A DNA stretch of 64,000 nt from Terfezia claveryi (taxonomy: Eukaryota; Ascomycota; Pezizomycetes; Pezizales; Pezizaceae). Location: the NCBI GenBank assembly GCA_015179025.1, contig WHUX01000175.1:46339-110338 (forward strand). The letters are read 5' to 3'. The notes under the pieces are model-generated. The model saw only the letters and a list, made by a program, of their open reading frames with translations, did no database searches and was not told where the DNA came from. Below are positions 56,305 to 64,000 of the stretch, piece after piece (the first letter of the stretch is position 1; every line of letters begins with the position of its first letter). A program made the translations under genes and the position numbers.

Positions 56305-57438
56305 ATGTCCGCGAACATTCCACTACCCACTGATAGATTCGCAGCCTGGAGGGCGACTCCGATCCCATCAGACCCGACAGAACTATTAGCATACCGACAA
56401 ACTGTGATCGAGATATTCACAGATACTTATGCCATCGGCGAACAACAAGGAGCGGACCTTCAGAAAGCCGAAAGGCGAATCCGAGAAGCTAAAGATGAAA
56501 TAACCCTCCTCTGAGAAGATGCAGCAGAGGACAGGATAACCATCCGGAGACTGACTCGCGCTTTGGACCTGACCGATGGTCCAAAAAACCAGAAAACACA
56601 AGACCTACCTACCCCGCCCAAGTTTAATGGGGACCGGGGCCGGCTACGAGCATGGAAAAACTCTGTGCAGATAAAACTCTCTGGGGACTCGGAGAAGTTC
56701 CCCACCGTCCACCACCAGCTCTCATACGTCTATGGCCTACTGGAGGGTAAGGCCATGGACCAGGTACAGCCCTTCGTCAAGGCCACGGGGATTGATCTGG
56801 TACACATCCCAGCACTAATGGCAATGCTGGACCGAGCCTTCGGAGACCCGGATCCTAAAGGAACCGCCAGCAGGGCCCTGCGAGACCTCAAGCAAAAACA
56901 CAATGAACTGTCAGCCTATGTCGCTGAGTTCTTCAGGCTAGCAGCAGAGCTCAATTGGAATGACGAAGCCAAGCTCGATCAGTTCAAAGACGGGCTTACC
57001 TTCGAGCTGAAAAAGCCTCTGGTTTACTGCCCACCGACCAAGACCCTGGAGGGACTTATTGAACAAGCTAGCTGGGTGGAACAGTAGACAGCGGCACTCA
57101 GAGCCCCCCAAAAGACACTCCCGACCTCGACTCCCCGTACACCATTTCTGACAGCACGCACCCAACAACAACCACCCACACTAGTCAACAAGCCTGCGCA
57201 CCCCTCCTTGGTAGCGGGTGGGGCTGCCCCTATGGACCTGTCAGCAGGTAGGCCTCGTCTTACCCAGGAGGAAAGGGACCGTCGCCGCACTTAGGGTTTG
57301 TGCATTGCTTGTGGGAAGGGGGACCATTTCATCGCGGCGTGTCCCCTCCGCAAGAACCGCTCCCTGGCCGCCCACGCCATATCCGAATCACGGATCGAAG
57401 AAGTTGAAGAGTCGGGAAAAGGAGAGTCCCTTGCCTAG
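56305..57438 (+). pseudogene. gag: Gag of element C, three in-frame stops
   Basis: 378 codons in one frame from MSANIPLPTDRFAAW to ...SGKGESLA. In-frame stops are TGA 56512, TAG 57085 and TAG 57292. CCHC knuckle CIACGKGDHFIAAC intact. No frameshift within gag, in contrast to the following pol. Confidence 0.88.
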
Positions 57439-57459
57439 TTACTGACACTAGCAAGGGAC
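57414..57459 (+). promoter_or_regulatory. -1 ribosomal frameshift cassette, element C
   Basis: G GGA AAA at 57414-57420, spacer GGAGA, hairpin 57426-57459 around the gag stop at 57436. Same layout as in A and B. Confidence 0.87.
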
Positions 57460-60400
57460 CTGCTCTAGGCCGCTTACCTTTGTCTTTGTCTGCATTTTCT
57501 GTGTCTTCCGCTTCTTCTGTTGTTGACGAATCTCGCTTGTTCAGCAGCATTTTGTTGTATCTATGTCCCTCAAAATCAATAATGATAGAACAATTACCAC
57601 ATCAGCACTCATAGATTGCGGAGCCTCAGGAATTGCATTCGTTGACCAGGCCTTTGTCAGTAAATTCTCCATACCCACGTCCAAGCTCAAAACCCCCCGT
57701 GTGCTGGATGTCATCGACGGTCGACCATCTCCTCCGGGGATATCACCGATATTGCGTGCATGCCTGCCCTAGTCGGGGATCACTCCGAGGCAAACCTCCC
57801 AATGTTCGTGACAAAGCTCAAATACTCAATTGTCCTTGGAATCCCCTGGCTTAGAATGCACGATGTATCGGTCAGCTTCGGCTCCTATACCCTGCAGTTC
57901 AACAGCCAATATTGCAAAAAGCACTGCGGGAACCCAAAGGCCACTGTCACTGGGTTGTGTGCCTTGCCTACCCCGATAATCCACCCGACTCAGGTGGTGC
58001 ACCTGCCTGCGCACCTCAATGCCAATTCCCCTGTTCCCCCGGTGCCCCTGTTCCCCCTGTGCCCCCTGTTCCCCCTGTGCCCCCTGTTCCCCCTGTGCCC
58101 CCTGTTCCCCCTGTGCCCCCTGTTCCCCCTGTGCCCCCTGTTCCCCAAAAGCCTCTGAACATTAGCTTCATCGGGGCAGGGGCTTTCGCTTACCTCACCA
58201 GGAGGCACAAGCTGAAGGCTCATGCCCTGTCCATACACGAGGTGAACCTGGAGATTAATAAGACACGGTCAAGGAGGAGTAGAAGTCCATGGTACCGGAC
58301 GAATACCACGAATTCATCGACCTGTTCTCGGAGAAGGCTGCAGAAAAGCTCGCACCCCACCGGCCATATGACCATACTATTCCGCTGATAGAGGGTAAGA
58401 CCCCCCCTATGGGCCCCTCTACGGAATGTCCCGGTTGGAGCTGGAGGCCCTGAAGAAATACCTGAGGAAAACTTCAACAAGAGCTTCATTGCCATAGCTC
58501 TTCTCCAGCGGGTGCCTCTATGCTGTTTGTGAAAAAATCGGACAGCTCTCTTCGGTTGTGTATGGACTATCGTGGCCTGAATGAGATAACGGTCAAGAAC
58601 AGGTATCCCCTGCCTCTAATCCAGGAGACATTAGCCAGGCTTTCCAAGGCCAAATGGTTCACCAAACTGGATTTGAGAGGGGCATACAACCTGGTACGGA
58701 TTGCCGAGGGGGAGGAGTGGAAAATGGCTTTCCGAACTCGCTATGGCCACTTCGAGTACAATGTCATGCCCTTCGGCTTAACCAACGCCCCGGCCTCTTT
58801 CCAACACTTTATTAATGACACCCTGCGAGACTTCTTGGATGTATTCTGCACGGCTTACCTGATGATATCTTGATTTATTCGGATACCCTAGCAGAATACA
58901 AGATTCATGTCCGGCAGGTATTGGAGAAGCTGGAGCAAGCCGGATTGTACCTCAAGCCCAAGAAATGCGACTTTCATGTGCAAGAGGTCAAGTATCTGGG
59001 GTTAATCATCACTACGGAGGGCATCAGGATGGACCCTGCCAAGGTTACCGCTGTCCAGGAATGGCAAATCCCAGCGAATCTCAAGGATGTCCAGGCATTC
59101 CTGAGGTTCGCCAACTTCTACCGGTGTTTTATCCTGGGATATTCGAAGATCATAGCCCCCCTCACCGCCCTGACCAAAAAAGACCGGCACTTCGACTGGA
59201 ATCCAGACGCTCAGTTGGCCTTCCAGAACCTCAAGGAAGCCTTCTGCTCAGCACCGATCCTGGCACATTTCGACCCTGACCAGGAATGTGTCGTCGAAAC
59301 CGATGCTTCCGATTATGTCTACGCGGGAATCCTCTCTCAGTATGTCAACGGCATCCTCCACCCAGTGGCCTACTTATCGAAAAAGCACTCCCCAGCTAAG
59401 TGCAACTACGAGATCTACGATAAGGAGCTGATGGCCATCGTGCGAGCATTCGAGGAATAGAGGCCACACCTGGAGTCAGCCAAGGGGATTATCGAAGTAC
59501 TTTCCGACCATAAGAACCTTGAGTACTTTACCACCACCAAGCTGCTCAACCGACGGCAGGCCAGGTGGTCGGAATTCCTCTCTCGGTTCAACTTTAAGAT
59601 CAAGTACCGACCCGGAAAAGCTGGTGGTAAGCCGGATGCACTGACCAGGAGATCAGGAGATCTCCCTAAAGGGGGGGATGAAAGGCTGAAGTACCAGAAT
59701 CAGGTGGTACTGAAACCCGAAAATCTCGACCTGGCAGCCAATACCCTTGCGGAAGCTGAAGCTGAGGCTGAGGCTGATGTGGAAGCTGAGGCTGACCTCC
59801 GACAACTAGTGAGACAGGCATATAAGGACGACCCCCTGGCCAAGAAAATTATCACCGCAGTGGATTCTGGCCAGCGCCGCCACCCCAAGATCTCCCTAGC
59901 CGAGTATACCGTCCAAGAAGGCCTCCTCTACCACCTCGAACGGCTGTATGTGCCGGAAGGAGAGCTGCGCCTTCGATTGATCAAGGAACACCATGACAGC
60001 CTGGTTGCAGGTCACCCTGGAGTGGCTAAAACGTTAGAGCTTCTGGCCAGGGAATACACATGGATTGACCAACGGAAGGACGTGGAGTGGTACGTACGGA
60101 ACTGCCATGTTTGCAAGCGTGCTAAGCCTGTCCGCCATGCCCCGTATGGGACCCTGAAACCTCTGGATATCCCTGATTGGTCATGGCTGCACCTGACTAT
60201 GGACTTCGTAACAGGGTTACCAGAAGATTCGGGGTTCAATGCCATCTTGATGGTGGTAGATCGGTTGACGAAAATGAGGCATGTTATACCTTGCCGGGAC
60301 ACCTGCTCCGCCCCAGAGTTAGCCAACCTCTACCTCAACAATGTATTCCAATACCATGGCCTTCCTGAGTCGATCGTATCCGACCGTGGCCCTCAGTTTA

Positions 60401-61251
60401 CCTCAGAATTCTGGCAAGCCTTCTGCGAACTTCTGGGGATCAAAGTACGCCTGTCAACGGCATATCACCCCCAGACGGACGGCCAATCGGAGAGGATGAA
60501 CGCTATTATGGAGCAATATCTGCAGGCCTTTGTCAATTACCAGCAGGATAACTGGGTTTCGTTGCTGGCCACCTGCGAATTCGCTGCGAACAACCAGTTC
60601 TCGGAATCCTCCAAAACCTCCCCTTTCCTGGCTAATTACGGTTGGCACCCCCGGTTCGTGGATGCCCTGGCGCCCCTGCAAAAAGCCCACCCCCCAGCTA
60701 AGGAGTTCGCGGTTGGAATCACTGAACTCCACCGTACCCTGAAAGCCAAGCTAGGATATGCGCAAGCCCGGCAAGCTGAGTATGCCAATGGATCACGGTT
60801 GCCAGCCCCCAGATATCAGCCAGGAGACAAGGTGTGGCTCTCCAGCAGGCACTTCCGAACGGAACGGCCATCTCGTAAGCTGGATCACAAGTTCCTAGGC
60901 CCCTATGAGGTGTTAGCAGCTGTAGGCACTCATGCTTATCGGCTGAGGTTTCCCAAAGATATCAAGCGCCATCCGGTCGTTCATGTCTCGGAGATCGAGC
61001 CAGCCGCCGACGATCCCCTTCCTGGGCAAAAGCACCCCCCACCTCCTCCAGTGGTGATCGCAGGTGAAGAGGAGTGGGAGGTTGAGGAGGTACTGGACTC
61101 AAGGAAACGTTACGGACGAGTTCAGTATGAGGTCAAGTGGTTAGGAGATGAGGAGACTATCTGGCAACCTGCGGAGGACTTGGAGAATGCGCAGGATTTA
61201 GTCATCCTGTTCCACCAACGATACTTGAGGAAGCCTCGCCCAGTTGAATGA
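57439..61251 (+). pseudogene. pol: Pol of element C (protease-RT-RNase H-integrase-chromodomain)
   Basis: Protease (SALIDCGASGIAFVDQ), a long Pro-Val minisatellite linker, RT ([20 protein letters not shown] with the YLDD region disrupted by a one-base loss at about 58859), RNase H ([17 protein letters not shown]) and TAG at 59458. An uninterrupted frame at 59704-61251 then covers the linker, the zinc finger, the integrase core (TMDFVTGLPEDSG, SDRGPQFTSEFWQ, GQSERMNAIMEQ) and the chromodomain (EVEEVLDSRKRYGRVQYEVK, WLGDEETIWQPAEDL), ending at TGA. The N-terminal half has several one-base deletions. Confidence 0.9.
58030..58145 (+). repeat. Minisatellite in the protease-RT linker of element C
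   Basis: Tandem 18-bp units of CCCCCTGTTCCCCCTGTG and near-variants (about six), encoding Pro-Val-Pro repeats in one frame. Element B has a shorter, different Pro/Ser array and A almost none. Confidence 0.88.
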
Positions 61252-61391
61252 TGTCAGACCTTTTGCATTCTTGTTGTTGTTTGGAGTTGGGGTTCTTGTT
61301 TCTACCATTGTTGTTGTCTTCTGTGTTGATTTTGCCAGTTATCGTGCCCAGGCCTCCTAGCCACTGGAGCTCCAGCCTAAAGGGGGGATAG

Positions 61392-61914
61392 TGTAACAAC
61401 TGTGTGTTCCGTTGTCATCACCTGCGATCGCAGGTGACGGGTCATTGCTATTATTGTCTTTGTCTTTGTCATCACCTGCGATCGCAGGTGATGGGTTATC
61501 GTTATCGTTACCTTTTCCTTGGCTTCCGAGATAGGGAAGCTTATTCCCCCCATTGCCCTGACCGAGTTATGTATATATAGAGCCTGTCCCTCATACTGTC
61601 GTTGGATCCCCATCCAATGTCTTGTATACCTAATACAGGACCTTGTCTCTCCGCGAAGGTGTACCTCCCTTGTACACCCCCTCGTCTTGCCTTGTCCCGT
61701 GAATAACTCTGCAGCACAGCTGCCCCCCTCCGACATACGCGGCAACTGCCTCCGCGTGTCTCGTGCTCCTTGCCCTCTGCCCCTCTTGCCTCTTGCCCTT
61801 GCCCCTAGCCTTTCCCCTGATCACACATGTAGCGTTCCTACGTGTGTGTTACCTCGTCCCTGTCCTTGCCCCGGCGTACCTCTTGGTCGCCTCGTCCCCG
61901 GAGCCCTCGTTACA
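61392..61914 (+). repeat. 3' LTR of element C
   Basis: 523 bp. Two perfect U3 palindromes at 61418-61437 and 61472-61491. Preceded by the polypurine tract and followed by the AGCGT target copy. Confidence 0.95.
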
Positions 61915-62464
61915 AGCGTCGTCACGTCAAAATCTCCCTGGCTGAATGCACTGTTCAGGATAGCCTTCTATACCACTTGGATCGACTATACGTACCGGAA
62001 GGGGACTTGCGCCTCAGCCTGATCAGGGAACACCATGACACTTTAGCCGCTGGCTACCCTGGAGTAGCTAAAACCCTAGAGCTGCTAACTAGGCAATACA
62101 CCTGGATCGATCAGTGGAAAGATGTGGAACGGTACATACGGAATTGCCATGTCTGCAAGCATGCCAAACCCACCCGCCATGCTCCTTATGGTACCCTAAA
62201 GCCCCTGGAAGTCCCAGAACAACCCTGGCAACACCTGACTATGGACTTCGTCACCGGATTGCTAGAAGACTCGGGATTCAATGCCATCTTAATGGTAGTG
62301 GATCAGTTGATAAAGATGAGGCATGTGATACCCTGTCGAGACACCTGCTCAGCCCCTGAATTGGCATCCCTTTACCTGAATAATGTCTTCCGTTACCATG
62401 GCCTCCCGGCGTCGGTTGTCTCAGACCGTGGCCCTCAGTTCGTCGCCGACTTTTGGAGAACCTT
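61915..62464 (+). pseudogene. pol: Pol of element B, resumed (integrase), cut by element E
   Basis: Continues element B after C: RRHVKISLAECTVQDSLLYH, zinc finger region, and the integrase core TMDFVTGLLEDSGFNAILMV and VVSDRGPQFVADFWRTF. At 62465 the LTR of element E begins. ACCTT (62460-62464) is the left target copy of E. Confidence 0.9.
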
Positions 62465-63142
62465 TGTAATGAATAGTACTAGACAGTATTCATTCGGTAC
62501 CGTTTATACAATCTATATCCGTAGGCACAGACGTTTGTGTATTTCGGTTCTGCTGAGGTAAGACCTCAGAAGGGTAGGGAGATTACTATGTGGGATGTTC
62601 CCGAAGGGAACAGTAATTAACTGGTGTAATCTATCTTATATGATTTGTGCTATCTAAGCTATATGATCTTGATCTGATCGGAATATTGGCTTGCTTGCTC
62701 TGAAGGCTTGCTTGGTTGCTTCTTCTCTTTCTGTGGATTCCAGAGGGAATCCAGCGGCCTATTTATACTCCTCTGAGATCTGATGACTAAGGAAATAAAT
62801 ACAATAAAGGGTGGCACACCAGAAGGTGGTGCGCTGTACAAAAGGGGTCATGTGGCCATAGTAATGAGTCACACGCCATAAACGAGGTCATGTGGCCATA
62901 GTAATGAGTCACACACCTTAAACAGAGGTCACGCGGCCATAATGAGGGTGTCTTCATATGGCAAGTGCCATGGAACTTCCCATGGCAGATTCCGCGTGCT
63001 ATGGATGCTTATAAAGCAATAGGAGGTGGTAGAAGGCTAGTCCTCCAACCGAGAGGCTTAGTTACATAACATAGTAGTAATATTGGAAATACAAAAGTAT
63101 ATAATCAATTATATAAGCAATGAAACAACGTTCTCCATTACA
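62465..63142 (-). repeat. 3' LTR of chromovirus element E
   Basis: 678 bp bounded TGTAAT...ATTACA. On minus the LTR is preceded by GGGGAAG, a polypurine tract, so E runs on the minus strand and enters the window from the right. A 40-41-bp tandem repeat (GGTCATGTGGCCATAGTAAT...), 2.5 copies, lies at 62844-62945. There is a short inverted repeat near the left tip (TGAATA...TATTCA). Confidence 0.85.
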
Positions 63143-64000
63143 CTTCCCCACATAGAAGGATTTCCTATCCTTACTTCCTTCGCTCTGCCATATTGGTTTC
63201 CATACGTCCTAAGATTTGATGCATTGTTAATACATTAGCATTAACATGAATATCCTTAGTGTTTCCTTGACTCATGATTCTATCTCGTTCTTGTTGGATG
63301 AGAGCTCGGGTCTCATCTCTGTTCATGGTCCTTGTTTTCCTTTAGTCCTTCGACGTCTCTTGAATGTATCTTCCATACTTCCGGTCATCCAGAAGTCTTG
63401 AAGAATTTCGGTAGTGATATCCTTAGCGTTTACCCAGGAATCATATTTAGGAGAGTATCCTAGCCATCTGACCTTATATTGTCTTTCTCCAGTTCGAGGA
63501 GCTGTTCTGAATTCTAATACCTTTTCAACTTCATAACGATCTTCTTGAATTGGTCCTGGTTCTGAGATTGTCTGTGAGGGAATGGATGGGATCGTTTTTG
63601 TAGTATGGTTTGAGTTTGCTAATATGAAAAGTATTATATATGAGGTGGAGGTCAGGTTGACTGGATAGGTCTAGGCTATAGTTATTGCGTTTCCGATTAC
63701 TGGAAATAATGGGAAATGGGCCTAGCCATTTGGTTTGAGTTTGGGTGAGACGTTCGATAGGTTGATGTTCTCTGAGGAAAGCATAACTTGTTGTCCGACT
63801 GAAAATTTGGCTGTATTGGGTAGTCGCTTGTTCGCTTGAGATGCTTGAGTCTTCTTGGCGTCATATAGGTTTTTAGACGTTACCTCATGACGTTCGTTTG
63901 CTGGTACATATGCATTAATGGGGTATGGAAGTATCGATACGCCAAGATGTGCATTAAATCCAAATAGTGTGGAAAAGGGACTATTCTATCTAGCGGCATT
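63143..64000 (-). pseudogene. pol: Pol C-terminus of element E (integrase tail and chromodomain), plus 3' UTR
   Basis: On minus, in order from the window edge: an integrase post-core region (TLFGFNAHLGVSILPYPINA, FSVGQQVMLSSENINL), the GPF segment WLGPFPIISSNRKRNNYSLD, FHISKLKPYY, and a chromodomain EDRYEVEKVLEFRTAPRTGE with RQYKVRWLGYSPKYDSWVNA at about 63385-63560. The stop lies at 63323-63325. One frameshift near 63715 and a TAG near the window edge. This chromovirus family is clearly distinct from A-D. The region 63143-63322 is its 3' UTR. Confidence 0.85.

Larger units (their letters stand above)
55752..61914 (+). mobile_element. Ty3/gypsy chromovirus, element C (complete), inserted in B
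   Basis: 6163 bp: LTR, primer-binding region (TGGATCTTTCAGACC, from 56280), gag, pol, polypurine tract AAAGGGGGGATAG (61379-61391) and LTR. Target duplication AGCGC (55747-55751) / AGCGT (61915-61919), one transition. LTRs of 522 and 523 bp differ at a low percentage of sites, mostly transitions. It is the best-preserved gypsy copy here. Confidence 0.95.

Overview
This is a repeat-dominated window from a eukaryotic genome, most likely a filamentous ascomycete. The signs are short introns (60-94 nt) with CTAAC branch points and GT-AG borders, Tad1-type LINEs, chromodomain Ty3/gypsy elements, pogo-like MITEs, a C-terminal OTT_1508-type deaminase domain, and C-to-T/G-to-A decay of repeats that makes mostly TAG stops and looks like RIP. 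A narrower placement (for example a truffle-like Pezizomycete) is only a guess.

Layout. 1-7.0 kb: a minus-strand Ty3/gypsy chromovirus (element A, 468-6739) sits inside the LTR of a relative (element Z), with a near-perfect 5-bp target duplication. 7.0-8.0 kb: minus-strand LINE RT fragment. 8.4-10.4 kb: a 1.9-kb foldback with about 640-bp inverted arms. 11.0-13.2 kb: a three-exon ankyrin plus VWA gene. 14.6-17.9 kb: LINE debris, two pogo-like elements, and a tRNA-headed SINE whose 3' end matches the LINE tail. 18.8-29.8 kb: an HNH fragment, a full-length decayed Tad1-type LINE (about 19.57-27.78 kb) and two further retroelement pieces joined head to tail at poly(A). 29.9-31.5 kb: a gypsy integrase scrap and a coiled-coil ORF with a second kind of poly(A) tail. 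32-35.4 kb: a degraded partial copy and then a nearly intact spliced copy of a polytopic membrane-protein gene. 36.4 kb: a MITE. 39.6-42.3 kb: a large deaminase-domain gene. 43-44.3 kb: a decayed inverted-repeat element.

45.2-64 kb is a four-level nest. A copia element (F) is cut by minus-strand gypsy D, D is cut by plus-strand gypsy B, and B is cut separately by gypsy C (55752-61914, complete) and by another chromovirus, E. Only the left target duplications of D, B and E lie in the window, so the order of the missing right-hand pieces can be predicted.

The host genes are three: ankyrin-VWA, membrane protein and deaminase. Nothing in the sequence links them functionally. All three have an unresolved 5' end. 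The most interesting signals are in the transposons: a canonical -1 frameshift cassette (GGGAAAA, 5-nt spacer, hairpin spanning the gag stop) conserved in three gypsy copies; U3 regions carrying palindromes that differ between LTR subfamilies while R-U5 is shared; and a SINE-LINE pair with a common 3' end.
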